36,766 nucleotides of DNA. It comes from Flavobacteriales bacterium (GTDB taxonomy: Bacteria; Bacteroidota; Bacteroidia; Flavobacteriales_D; Sanyastnellaceae). The stretch covers positions 1 to 36,766 of the forward strand of contig JADFAK010000170.1 in the NCBI GenBank assembly GCA_015665315.1, written 5' to 3'. Below are positions 7,702 through 15,445 of this stretch, piece by piece (within the stretch, counting starts at the first letter, position 1; each line of letters begins with the position of its first letter). The translations under genes and the position numbers were made by a program. Below the pieces are notes generated by a model. It ran no database searches. It was given only the letters and a program-made list of their open reading frames with translations, and was not told the DNA's origin.

Positions 7702-8027
7702 CTCAATAAGTTTTAGTGTGTCGAACCTGCATTTCAACTGCGATAAAAGGCAAATTCATTATTCATAGATCTTGGTGACTCACGGAAGAAAGAACCAGCT
7801 TCGAACTGTCTGCAAACTGAGCTCACAGCAATCCAAACGGGTGTATTTAAATAATTATTGCGAGTGATTTTGGGATCACCCGGATTCACAGCTACCAATA
7901 CAAGGACGGGAACACCTGATACATCAAGGCTTTAGCCCAAACTGATGTTGGGTCAATTTCCAGAAATAATAATTCTTGAACCGAAAGAAAATGAACTTGA
8001 GATCAGCAGAATGAAAAATTAGGTCAC
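7702..8027. other. Gene-poor stretch with one protein-like open frame lacking an ATG start
   Basis: No gene can be supported here. On the minus strand a frame of about 66 codons stays open from just after a TAA near 7935 down to TGA at 7734-7736. It reads sensibly (for example NPGDPKITRNNYLNTPVW), but its only candidate starts are GTG and TTG. It might be a gene remnant, part of a dispersed repeat, or chance. TGAATTTG at 7758-7751 (minus) is a one-mismatch -7 element for the lipoprotein gene. Confidence 0.3.
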
Positions 8028-8057
8028 AAAAAAAAGGCACCGACTAAGTCAGTGCCT
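8028..8057 (-). terminator. Terminator of the tRNA-Ser gene
   Basis: On the minus strand AGGCAC/GTGCCT and GAC/GTC form a stem with one mismatch and a 3-nt loop, followed by eight T (8035-8028). Confidence 0.85.
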
Positions 8058-8066
8058 TCCTTTATG

Positions 8067-8151
8067 CGGAGAGAGAGGGATTCGAACCCCCGGTACGTTG
8101 CCGTACAATGGTTTTCAAGACCACCGCATTCGACCACTCTGCCATCTCTCC
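8067..8151 (-). tRNA. tRNA-Ser (anticodon UGA)
   Basis: The 85-nt class II tRNA folds with acceptor stem GGAGAGA (8151-8145) pairing with TCTCTCC (8074-8068), discriminator G at 8067, the T-arm GGTTCGAATCC and a long variable arm typical of tRNA-Ser. The anticodon loop CTTGAAA places TGA at the anticodon, reading UCA and related Ser codons. The 3' CCA is not encoded (the genome continues CATAAA), so CCA must be added by nucleotidyltransferase. It has a consensus promoter and its own terminator. Confidence 0.95.
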
Positions 8152-8162
8152 GATTGGGAGTG

Positions 8163-8192
8163 CAAAATTACATTGCTTTTTGAATTCGACAA
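8163..8192 (-). promoter_or_regulatory. Consensus Bacteroidota promoter of tRNA-Ser
   Basis: On the minus strand TTG (8192-8190), a 19-nt spacer and TAATTTTG (8170-8163) match the primary-sigma consensus TTG-N19-TAnnTTTG exactly. The start of transcription would fall only a few bases before the tRNA 5' end at 8151. Confidence 0.8.
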
Positions 8193-8278
8193 GCCTTTGA
8201 ACCAAAAAGATTCAGTAATTTTTGCGACGTCCCTCCAATTTCATTTGTTAACTTTACACTGCGTCCCAATACCCGCCT

Positions 8279-9739
8279 ATGATTCGAGTCGTTTTAAGTA
8301 CCCTGATTTTATCTTTTTGTGCCATTAGTTTGACTGCTGGCAACTTGCAAGCTTGGTTTGACTACAAAGTCTTCCAACTTCCAGGTGGTTCTCCTTATGT
8401 TGAAACCCATTTGAATTTCAAAGGTTTGTCCTTAGAACACACTGCTGTCAACGACTCTACTGATCAAGCTAAAGTGAGTGCGACCATCATAATCAAGCAA
8501 GGAGAGGACATCATAAACTTCAAAAAACTCACCATTGACGGTCCGCTTATTCCTACTGGTTACTACCAAGATTTCATGGATGTGCAACGTTTTCTCCTCG
8601 AAAATGGCGCCTATATCGTCGAAATCGAGTTAAGCGATTTGAATGACGCGAACCAGGACCCCGAGATCTTTGCGCAGCCCATCCTGGTCAACAATCCAGT
8701 CGACCAATGCTTTGTGAGCGATATCATGCTGGTTCAAGCCTATGCCGAGGCTTCCGAGCAATCGGATCTCAGTAAATCGGGCTATGACATGCTGCCTTAT
8801 GTGGACAATTACTTCCCATCCGATTTCAACGACCTCATGTTCTATGCTGAAATTTACAACGCAGATGAGATTTTCGGGGAAGATGAATTATTTGCGCTTG
8901 TCGCTCGCCTTGAATCAAAAAACAGTGGAACAATTGCGGCAAACCAGCAAATTATACGCCGAGTGAAAGCAAAAGAAGTCGTTCCGATTTTTCAAACTTT
9001 CGATATCAGTGAGCTCACTACAGGTGATTATGATCTTGTTGTGGAAGTGCGCAACCGGGAAAACCAGTCTGTAGCCTCTCAACGCCTGAAGATTACGCGC
9101 AATAAATTTCAAGGAGAAGGCACGGCACCTGTAGATATTACTAGAACTTTTGTATCGGTATTCGAGACGCGCGACTCCATTATGGATCATATTCGGTCTT
9201 TTAGTCCGCGAGCAACGACCTTGGAAATGAAAGCGATGAATTCAATAGTGCTTCCCGGCGACCTCACGATTCAGCAAAAATTCTTTTACAACTTCTGGGT
9301 TTCACGTGATCCCATCAATCCCGAAAAGGCTTGGAACGATTATTACCAAGAGGTGGTGGCTTGTGACAAGGAGTTTGGAACACAAATTATGGAAGGTTGG
9401 GAAACCGACATGGGACGTGTCTACTTGAAGTATGGCCGACCAAATACGCGTGTTCAACGACCACATCCCTCAGACTTATATCCTTATGAAATCTGGCACT
9501 ATTACCAAATTGCCAATACCAACGACAAGCGATTCTTATTCTATGCACCCACGGGAATAACCACGAATTACGTACTCTTGCATTCTGATTTAGTTGGAGA
9601 GATGCAAAACTTCAGCTGGCGGACCGTAATGCGTGTTGTGAGCGGACAGTTCTACTCGCAACAGGATAACTTGGATCAAAATAAGAACACTTCATTTGAA
9701 GGTGAAGAATTAGAAGCCTTATTTTACAATCCAAGATAA
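8279..9739 (+). CDS. GWxTD domain protein, exported
   Basis: The 486-aa protein has a Sec signal peptide (1-20, ending LTAGN) and a mature part of mainly beta-sandwich character. The C-terminal GWxTD domain is identified by EGWETDMGRVYLKYGRP (about 372-388) and YEIWHYYQI (about 403-411). GWxTD proteins are frequent in Bacteroidota and related phyla; they are exported and of unknown function, often placed beside glycan or gliding genes. The next gene, a GT2 glycosyltransferase, begins 12 nt downstream in the same reading frame, so the two are an operon. The ATG at 8279 directly opens the signal peptide. Confidence 0.85.
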   Translation: MIRVVLSTLILSFCAISLTAGNLQAWFDYKVFQLPGGSPYVETHLNFKGLSLEHTAVNDSTDQAKVSATIIIKQGEDIINFKKLTIDGPLIPTGYYQDFMDVQRFLLENGAYIVEIELSDLNDANQDPEIFAQPILVNNPVDQCFVSDIMLVQAYAEASEQSDLSKSGYDMLPYVDNYFPSDFNDLMFYAEIYNADEIFGEDELFALVARLESKNSGTIAANQQIIRRVKAKEVVPIFQTFDISELTTGDYDLVVEVRNRENQSVASQRLKITRNKFQGEGTAPVDITRTFVSVFETRDSIMDHIRSFSPRATTLEMKAMNSIVLPGDLTIQQKFFYNFWVSRDPINPEKAWNDYYQEVVACDKEFGTQIMEGWETDMGRVYLKYGRPNTRVQRPHPSDLYPYEIWHYYQIANTNDKRFLFYAPTGITTNYVLLHSDLVGEMQNFSWRTVMRVVSGQFYSQQDNLDQNKNTSFEGEELEALFYNPR

Positions 9740-9751
9740 AATAAGTGTGCT

Positions 9752-10780
9752 TTGGACCAAATTGCCGTTGTCATTCTTAATTGGAATGGCCTTTCCTTTT
9801 TACAGAAATTCTTGCCGACCGTTGTTGCATGCAGCCCGGAAGCTGAAGTCTGGATCATAGACAATGGTTCGACCGATGATTCATTGGCCTGGGTACGCGC
9901 GTCTTGTCCATCGGTAAGTATTCAAGAAAACGGCCGCAATTACGGGTTTGCGAAGGGGTACAATGCTGGATTGAAGTATATCCCTGCCGACTATTACGTT
10001 CTTCTCAATTCCGATGTCGAGGTTACTGAAAATTGGATCGCCCCTGTTCTGGCGACGATGAAATCGATGAACTTTGCCGCTTGTCAGCCCAAAATTAGAG
10101 ACTACAACCGCAAAGACTACTTCGAATATGCTGGAGCTGCAGGCGGATATTTGGATAAAAACGCCTTTGCCTTTTGCGCTGGTCGCATGTTTTATGAATA
10201 CGAAGAAGATCTGGGGCAATACGACGAATCGCGAGAGGTTTTTTGGGCTTCTGGGGCTTCACTTTTCATCGATGCGAAGAAGTACAATGAAGTGGGCGGC
10301 CTAGACGTCGATTTCTTTGCGCATATGGAGGAAATTGACCTCTGCTGGCGCTTGAAGAACCGTGGGTACCGCATAGGATATTGTGCCGATTCGACTGTTT
10401 TTCATGTTGGTGGCGGGACTTTGAATCAGCTGAATCCGTTCAAAACGTATCTCAATTTCAGAAACAACCTCTTCCTTATCACCAAGAACCACTTTTCTAG
10501 CCCTCTCCTACCTCATCTTTTTCGAAGGTTGGCGATTGATGGAATTGCCGCTGTGCGTTTTCTGACGGAGGGAAATTTTAAGTACTTGGCGGCGGTTTTC
10601 AAGGCGCACATTTCATTCTATGCCTCTTTCGGAAAAATGCGCAAGAAAAGAAAGTTAATTCACGCGGCTTTGCACAAACCGAATCTCGAAGGCCAATACA
10701 ATAGAAATGTACTTTGGGACTTCTTCATTAAAAGAAGAAAACACTTTACTGAACTCGATCCAGAGCAGTTTAAGGCCTAA
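9752..10780 (+). CDS. GT2-family glycosyltransferase (rhamnosyltransferase-like)
   Basis: The 342-aa protein is an inverting GT-A-fold glycosyltransferase of family 2. It opens with VVILNWNG (about 6-13). It carries the nucleotide-sugar site IIDNGSTDDS (about 35-44), the DxD-like LLNSDVE (84-90) and an acceptor or catalytic segment FFAHMEEIDLCWRLKNRGY (about 188-206). WcaA/RfbN-like enzymes of this type add sugars such as rhamnose to polysaccharides at the inner membrane. The start must be TTG at 9752: the frame follows directly after the in-frame TAA (9737-9739) of the previous gene, with only AAT AAG TGT GCT between. The donor and acceptor sugars cannot be assigned. Confidence 0.88.
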   Translation: MDQIAVVILNWNGLSFLQKFLPTVVACSPEAEVWIIDNGSTDDSLAWVRASCPSVSIQENGRNYGFAKGYNAGLKYIPADYYVLLNSDVEVTENWIAPVLATMKSMNFAACQPKIRDYNRKDYFEYAGAAGGYLDKNAFAFCAGRMFYEYEEDLGQYDESREVFWASGASLFIDAKKYNEVGGLDVDFFAHMEEIDLCWRLKNRGYRIGYCADSTVFHVGGGTLNQLNPFKTYLNFRNNLFLITKNHFSSPLLPHLFRRLAIDGIAAVRFLTEGNFKYLAAVFKAHISFYASFGKMRKKRKLIHAALHKPNLEGQYNRNVLWDFFIKRRKHFTELDPEQFKA

Positions 10781-10859
10781 ACGCCGCACTTACAAAGTTT
10801 ATTCGCAGGAATAATTGTCGGTTTCAGGGTGCGCTTATCTTGGTACAAACTGCTAAGAT

Positions 10860-12953
10860 ATGTGGGCCAGAGCTCCTTTGTTCAGACTTGCCATTCCGTT
10901 CTTCTGTGGAATGTATTTGCATCCTAGTACTTCCTTGCCGACTTTGGGAATTCTTTGTGGATTCCTGCTCATTCTGTTCACATTCCTGCAATATTTTCAC
11001 CTTCGGATCTGGAGTTACCATCATCGCCATGAGGGAGGGATGCTGACTTTCGGCGTTGTTTTCGTTTGTGGTTTGTTATGCGGACAACTCGGTCAGCAAC
11101 CAGCAACACCCTTTCCGACTGAAACTCCCAGTTCAATCACGGCACTGGAAATAACCGATGGTCCAAGCGAGAGAAAGTCTTCAATTCGCTACCAGGCCAA
11201 GCTAGTTGGCGCGACCGACGCACGTGTGGAAAGCCAGCGGGGAACGACGATTTGGCTCTACATCAAAAAAGACAGCTGCGAATTGTATTGCCCCGGGAAT
11301 ATCTTGGCGGTGAACAAGGCCCCCAAGGAAATTCAAGGTCCGCAAAATCCTGGTGAATTCGACTTTAAAGCCTACTCTTCCATTCTCGGAATAACGGGGA
11401 TGCTTTACGCCGTTCCAGACGATGTTCAACTAATCGACTCGACGCAAACAAGGTCACTTTTTTCATCCGCACGCGATCATATGCTGTCTAGGCTTGATTC
11501 ATCTGGACTGTCCACTGCACAATTGGGAGTCATTAAGGCCTTGTCTTTGGGATACAAGGATGACTTAGAATCGGCGCAAAAGGAGGACTTTGCCAAAGCT
11601 GGGGCCATGCACGTTTTGGCGGTATCGGGGCTTCATGTCGGACTGATCTACATGGTTCTGAACACTTTGTTGAAGGTACCTCCGGGGTTTCGGAAATTGA
11701 GGATTCTCAAAGGCTTGGTGGTCATCTCATTCATTTGGCTTTATGCCGGAATCACCGATTTCTCGCCTTCGGTATTGCGTTCATCGGTTATGTTCACTTT
11801 TCTCGTTGCTGGAGATTTATTGGGTCGGAAATTAAGCACCTTGAACAGCATTGCGGCATCGGCATTCTTCTTGGTGTGCTTGCAGCCGACTATCATATAT
11901 CGATTGGGTTTTCAACTGAGCTATTTGGCCGTTTGTGGGATTGTTATTTTTCAACCATTTCTCGCATCGTTGCTTGTACCGCGATTTAAACCAATCCGCT
12001 GGGCTTGGGACTTGACCTGCGTGAGCATTGCGGCCCAACTATTCACCTTGCCACTTACCTTGTATTATTTTGGGCATTTCCCCGTGTACGGCATATTGGC
12101 CAATCTCTTGATTATCCCACTGGCCACAGGACTTTTGTATTCAAGTTTACTCTTCTCGCTCCTCCCCTCAATCAAATGGGTTAGCACAGCACTGGAATTT
12201 ATCGTGGATATTCTTTCTACCTGCATGTTGGCCACGACCTCCTTTGTATCTCGTCTGCCCGGATCACAACTTACAGCACAATTGAGCGACTCCTGGGCCA
12301 TGCTGCTCCTCTTGTTGCTGGTGGTCGCCTTGGTCGTTTACCTTTTGTCGGCCATAAGGACTTGGCTCTTCGCCGTTGGCCTACTACTGCTCGTTTTGTT
12401 AAGTTGGCCGGCCCTCAAAGAATTTGGAAGTCAGTCCGATCCCGCTCTTTGTATTCACGCCTTTCCAAAATCCACCTGTATTTCATTTTTAGGAGAAGGC
12501 CGGGGGACCATTATGGCCCATGAGGAAGCCCATCTCGATTCAATAAGTCTGGAGCAAAAAGTAAAATGTTCGTGGAATCACTTTGATATTGACTGGAATA
12601 CGCGACAAGCGCAAATGCTGGGAAGGGGTATTACTTTGATAGAAGTGGGCACGAATAAATACCACGTGAACACGGGTGACTTGTCCGACTACAAATCGAA
12701 TGGCGAGTTCACATTAGTTATACCGCATGAGAAATGGAATGATGCCTACCGAAAATACTTCGTGCATGGACACAGCATAGTTTTAGACGAAAGCATCTCG
12801 TATTACGAACGAAACGATTGGATTCGCACATTGAAGGAAGAAGGGCAGGATTATTGGGATATTCGGGAAGAGGGAGCCTTGATCTTAACTAGGACCGATA
12901 TAGAAGCTGCATCAAGAAAGTATCGACGTACATCTCCCACTTTTTCAGATTGA
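10860..12953 (+). CDS. comEC: ComEC/Rec2-family DNA-uptake channel
   Basis: The 697-aa polytopic protein is the inner-membrane channel through which single-stranded DNA enters the cytoplasm in natural transformation. N-terminal membrane helices (about 8-95) are followed by an OB-fold-like extracytoplasmic domain (about 95-210). The competence domain is recognised by HVLAVSGLHVGLI (about 250-262), LYAGITDFSPSVLRS and LGFQLSYLAVCGI. About ten helices are present in all. The C-terminus (about 520-697) is a short soluble region without the metallo-beta-lactamase HxHxDH motif, as in many Bacteroidota homologues. The 3' end overlaps a convergent gene by 65 nt. Presence of comEC alone does not prove competence. 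Confidence 0.92.
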   Translation: MWARAPLFRLAIPFFCGMYLHPSTSLPTLGILCGFLLILFTFLQYFHLRIWSYHHRHEGGMLTFGVVFVCGLLCGQLGQQPATPFPTETPSSITALEITDGPSERKSSIRYQAKLVGATDARVESQRGTTIWLYIKKDSCELYCPGNILAVNKAPKEIQGPQNPGEFDFKAYSSILGITGMLYAVPDDVQLIDSTQTRSLFSSARDHMLSRLDSSGLSTAQLGVIKALSLGYKDDLESAQKEDFAKAGAMHVLAVSGLHVGLIYMVLNTLLKVPPGFRKLRILKGLVVISFIWLYAGITDFSPSVLRSSVMFTFLVAGDLLGRKLSTLNSIAASAFFLVCLQPTIIYRLGFQLSYLAVCGIVIFQPFLASLLVPRFKPIRWAWDLTCVSIAAQLFTLPLTLYYFGHFPVYGILANLLIIPLATGLLYSSLLFSLLPSIKWVSTALEFIVDILSTCMLATTSFVSRLPGSQLTAQLSDSWAMLLLLLLVVALVVYLLSAIRTWLFAVGLLLLVLLSWPALKEFGSQSDPALCIHAFPKSTCISFLGEGRGTIMAHEEAHLDSISLEQKVKCSWNHFDIDWNTRQAQMLGRGITLIEVGTNKYHVNTGDLSDYKSNGEFTLVIPHEKWNDAYRKYFVHGHSIVLDESISYYERNDWIRTLKEEGQDYWDIREEGALILTRTDIEAASRKYRRTSPTFSD

Positions 12954-13152
12954 TAATCGGAAGAATGCTATCCACGCGATTGTTATTCTTGGAATAAACT
13001 GCTTCCACGTAGAAGTCATGAACGTGAAAAATACAGATGATATCCCCCTCGCGTACAATGCGTTGACTGAGACACACTCCGTTGTCCCACAAGTAGTTGG
13101 TCTTTTCGTCCAACGGCAGATGAATGAAACTTTTAATATTCATTTTTGGCAT
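12889..13152 (-). CDS. Small conserved Bacteroidota protein of unknown function
   Basis: The protein is 87 aa from the ATG at 13152, or 84 aa from the ATG at 13143. The pattern, a short helix with 'LPLDEKTNYLWDNG', then 'LSQR', then strands 'DIICIFHVHDFYVEAVYSKNNNRV', resembles a family of 70-85-aa proteins I recall as widespread in this phylum, but I cannot confirm that here. No signal peptide or membrane segment is present. Its 3' end overlaps the end of comEC on the opposite strand by 65 nt, an unusual tail-to-tail overlap. It is followed upstream by the receiver gene on the same strand, 104 nt away. Confidence 0.6.
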   Translation of the reverse strand: MPKMNIKSFIHLPLDEKTNYLWDNGVCLSQRIVREGDIICIFHVHDFYVEAVYSKNNNRVDSILPIINLKKWEMYVDTFLMQLLYRS

Positions 13153-13256
13153 CGCAACAATTTTTCGTTGTTATTCAATTACCCCTCTATTCCAACACTC
13201 ACATGTTACCAAGACTGAATACGAGACAGTTACGAATTAAGTTTCAAGAAAGCACA

Positions 13257-13634
13257 TTATGCTACTATCCTGTAGTAATCGTATAAGAGTTTGTCAACAA
13301 TGTGTGGTAGATTTATAAAATCCTTGCGCTTGCTGATCAACTTTACTGCTCCACAATGCTTTGCTTCTTCTTGAGTTGTTCGGTCGTCGCGCGAACTCAA
13401 AAAGGCGACTGGTACATTGATGTAGCACTTTTGCATAACCTTCAACATATCAAAGCCATTTAGTCCTGGCATTTCCGTTTCGGAAAGAATCAAGTCAAAA
13501 TCTGAGGTAGCCAATGTATCGAGCGCATCTTTTGAGCTAAGCGTAGCCTCGACGAAATAACCATAGTTCTGAAGGAATTTCTTCGTCAGCGACAAGGTGA
13601 TGTCGTCATTATCAATAACTAGTATTCTTTTCAT
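13257..13634 (-). CDS. Single-domain receiver (response-regulator-like) with Glu at the phosphorylation site
   Basis: The 125-aa protein is a stand-alone CheY-like receiver without an output domain. The acidic pocket is present (VIDNDD, residues 6-11), as are the switch Ser (FLSS, 78-81) and the conserved Lys102 (ISKRKD). At the phospho-acceptor position the segment reads LILSETEMPG (48-57), which aligns with CheY ISDWNMPN, so Asp57 is replaced by Glu52 (codon GAA). Such a protein cannot be phosphorylated in the usual way and may be locked in an active-like state. The ATG at 13634 is preceded by AAGGAAG, one of the few Shine-Dalgarno-like sequences in the window, and by a perfect -7 element. 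Confidence 0.88.
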   Translation of the reverse strand: MKRILVIDNDDITLSLTKKFLQNYGYFVEATLSSKDALDTLATSDFDLILSETEMPGLNGFDMLKVMQKCYINVPVAFLSSRDDRTTQEEAKHCGAVKLISKRKDFINLPHIVDKLLYDYYRIVA

Positions 13635-13657
13635 GACTTCCTTTTAATTGGTTGAAT

Positions 13658-13665
13658 CAAAAGTA
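13658..13665 (-). promoter_or_regulatory. Putative -7 element of the receiver gene
   Basis: TACTTTTG on the minus strand matches TAnnTTTG exactly and implies a leader of about 15-20 nt. No TTG is found at the -33 distance. Confidence 0.5.
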
Positions 13666-13761
13666 GATAGGCAATACATGCTTCCTTGTAAGAGCGTATC
13701 TTTAGCCACTGTCAGAAAGTTCCTACATTATGTGGAACTTTGCAGATCAAAATATTGCATT

Positions 13762-14613
13762 ATGAAGCTAATAGAATGTCCGCGCGACGCCATGCAGGGC
13801 CTAACGGAGTTTATCCCAACCCAATCCAAGATTGACTACATCAATTCTTTATTGCAGGTTGGTTTTGACACGATTGATTTCGGAAGTTTTGTTTCGCCGA
13901 AAGCCATCCCTCAAATGAAGGATACGGCTCAAGTGTTAGAAGGATTGGATTTGGATGGCAGCAAAAGCAAGCTACTCGCCATCGTGGCCAATGTACGTGG
14001 GGCACAAGATGCAAGCAAGCATGGGGCCATTGATTACTTGGGATATCCCTTTTCTATTTCAGAAGAATTCCAAAAGCGAAATACGAATGCTAGTCTGGAT
14101 GAGTCCTTGGCAAGAGTAGAAGAAATCCAGTCTATTTGTTCTAAAACCAACAAAGAGCTTGTGGTCTACATATCGATGGCATTTGGCAATCCTTACGGCG
14201 AGAAATGGCATCCGGAGATTGCTGCCACATGGTCGCGGCGGTTGGCAGAAGAGCTTGATGTGAAGATTATAGCCTTGAGCGATACGATTGGTTCGTCGTC
14301 AAAAGAGACTATCGATCCGCTTTTTAGGACCTTGGTTCCCGAATTTGAACATGTAGAATTTGGTGCTCACTTTCACACCACGGCAGAACTGTGGGAAGCA
14401 AAAGTAGATGCCTCTTATCAAGCCGGTTGTCGGAGATACGACGGAGCGATAAAAGGATTTGGAGGATGCCCAATGGCCAAGGATGATCTGACGGGCAATA
14501 TGCCAACAGAGAATCTACTTGCCTATTTTGCAAAGAATAAGATTGAAACAGGACTGGACGAAGAAGCTTTCCAACGAAGTTTTATCCACGCGGCAAAAGT
14601 GTTTCCTCTATAA
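13762..14613 (+). CDS. Hydroxymethylglutaryl-CoA lyase
   Basis: The 283-aa enzyme cleaves HMG-CoA to acetyl-CoA and acetoacetate, the last step of leucine breakdown. It is a TIM barrel of the DRE/HMGL family: the entry motif ECPRDAMQG (5-13) supplies the catalytic Arg8 and metal-ligand Asp9. GAHFHTT (about 200-206) carries the two metal His residues, and GFGGCPMA (about 232-239) holds the active-site loop Cys. A frame open from a TTG at 13648 would add 38 unrelated residues, so the ATG at 13762 is the start. GAACTTTG at 13735-13742 is a one-mismatch -7 element. Homocitrate-synthase-like paralogues share the fold, but the GGCP loop favours HMG-CoA lyase. Confidence 0.92.
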   Translation: MKLIECPRDAMQGLTEFIPTQSKIDYINSLLQVGFDTIDFGSFVSPKAIPQMKDTAQVLEGLDLDGSKSKLLAIVANVRGAQDASKHGAIDYLGYPFSISEEFQKRNTNASLDESLARVEEIQSICSKTNKELVVYISMAFGNPYGEKWHPEIAATWSRRLAEELDVKIIALSDTIGSSSKETIDPLFRTLVPEFEHVEFGAHFHTTAELWEAKVDASYQAGCRRYDGAIKGFGGCPMAKDDLTGNMPTENLLAYFAKNKIETGLDEEAFQRSFIHAAKVFPL

Positions 14614-14806
14614 AGAAAAAATTCTTGGAACTATCAATTCAAGCAATGGTTGAACACTTTGAATCCAAACTTCTTTCTATAAAGTTGGATCGTTTCAAAC
14701 TTCTTGACGTTGATTCTAATTTTGCACCTTTTCACTTTGATCGAGTTTAGGTTAAACGGGCTTAGAAAAACTAAACCGGAGTTTCTGGTTGCTCGAATTG
14801 TACGTG
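14614..14806. other. Intergenic region with inverted repeats
   Basis: No gene is supported here. ATCCAA-A-CTT (14663-14672) can pair with AAGTTGGAT (14682-14690). TCGAG (14741-14745) can pair with CTCGA (14792-14796), enclosing GTTTAG/CTAAAC and AACCGGA/TCTGGTT. A perfect plus-strand -7 element (TAATTTTG, 14717-14724) stands just before this structured stretch. It could be a small RNA or only a leader-like remnant. Confidence 0.3.
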
Positions 14807-14833
14807 AAAAAATCAGTTGGGTTTCAAACTGAT
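14807..14833 (-). terminator. Putative terminator of a small minus-strand transcript
   Basis: On the minus strand ATCAGTT (14833-14827) pairs with AACTGAT (14818-14812) across an 8-nt loop, followed by T at 14812-14807. No annotated gene lies directly before it except the 34-codon frame at 14860-14964. Confidence 0.6.
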
Positions 14834-14859
14834 CGATAGTGCCAAGAAAAAGCTTCTAC

Positions 14860-14964
14860 TCAATTAAGGTAATGAGCAAAAATCAGGATTCTCTTTGAGG
14901 TCTTCTTCTTGATGAAGATGAACTCTACTTTCTCGTTAACTAATTTGGTTTTAAACGTCTTCAT
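14860..14964 (-). CDS. Possible 34-aa lysine-rich peptide
   Basis: An ATG frame encodes MKTFKTKLVNEKVEFIFIKK and 14 further residues, ending ILIFAHYLN. About one residue in four is Lys, with a hydrophobic C-terminal part. The frame lies between a perfect -7 element (TACCTTTG, 15060-15053) about 90 nt upstream and a rho-independent terminator 27 nt after its stop, so a complete small transcription unit is visible. I do not recognise the peptide. It may be a real microprotein or an incidental frame in a small RNA. Confidence 0.35.
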   Translation of the reverse strand: MKTFKTKLVNEKVEFIFIKKKTSKRILIFAHYLN

Positions 14965-15052
14965 GATAGCAGTATTAAGCAATTAAAGTTTGGTTAAAGA
15001 CTTTACTGAAATAATCGAGCCAAAGCACAACTCATTGATATTCAGTTTATTA

Positions 15053-15060
15053 CAAAGGTA
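15053..15060 (-). promoter_or_regulatory. Putative -7 element of the small transcript
   Basis: TACCTTTG on the minus strand is an exact TAnnTTTG match, lying downstream of the GRAM-like gene and pointing toward 14964. No -33 TTG is evident. Confidence 0.35.
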
Positions 15061-15071
15061 TGCGAGTGTAA

Positions 15072-15107
15072 AGTTTTCTATTTTTAGGAAGTTCTCTATT
15101 TTTGGGA
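15072..15107. repeat. Two tandem 18-bp units
   Basis: Units at 15072-15089 and 15090-15107 share 16 of 18 bases (consensus AGTTyTCTATTTTTrGGA). They follow the 3' end of the GRAM-like gene. Confidence 0.6.
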
Positions 15108-15124
15108 AAAGTCAAAGTCGGAAT

Positions 15125-15445
15125 TTAAATCTCCATTTTCGACCCTAAAAGCCCAGCAATTCGGTTCTTCCATTCAATCCGATTATCGACAACAAAACTG
15201 CTAATCGAGCCATCGGCCAACATCAACATTACTCCATTCGGAATTACGTTGAGCGTTTTGAAATAATCTACCTTGTCAACATCAGACAAGCTTATTTCAA
15301 TACTAACACAAGTTGGATTTTTCTTGTTCGATACGAACAGAACACGCTTGGTGGTTAGAGTAATCCTCCCACCAACTGCTACGAAATCTGAGCAGTATGA
15401 ACCACCCTCTTCGCAGACTAAAATTTCATTGTTTTTTAAATCCAT
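15125..15445 (-). CDS. Small GRAM/PH-like domain protein
   Basis: The 106-aa protein is probably a single GRAM-like domain. After an N-terminal strand comes GGRITLTTKRVLFVSNKK (about 25-42), the typical 'G.l.lT..rl.F.s' opening. EISLSDVDKVDYFKTL and LADGSISSFVV then follow. GRAM/PH-like domains bind lipids or proteins; no partner is known here. There is no signal peptide, so it should be cytosolic. The ATG at 15445 is preferred to the GTG at 15460. The family assignment rests on pattern only. Confidence 0.65.
   Translation of the reverse strand: MDLKNNEILVCEEGGSYCSDFVAVGGRITLTTKRVLFVSNKKNPTCVSIEISLSDVDKVDYFKTLNVIPNGVMLMLADGSISSFVVDNRIEWKNRIAGLLGSKMEI

Noticed and set aside
8028-8192. Genomic-island attachment site at tRNA-Ser
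   Set aside because: No integrase and no direct repeat of the tRNA 3' end were found nearby; the gene has an ordinary promoter and terminator.
9745-9749. GTG codons as the start of the GT2 gene
   Set aside because: Neither GTG before 9752 is in the glycosyltransferase frame; TTG at 9752 is the only common start codon in frame after the previous stop.
10824-11046. Two 68-aa frames over the start of comEC
   Set aside because: They overlap the well-supported comEC N-terminus in other frames and show no protein-like features.
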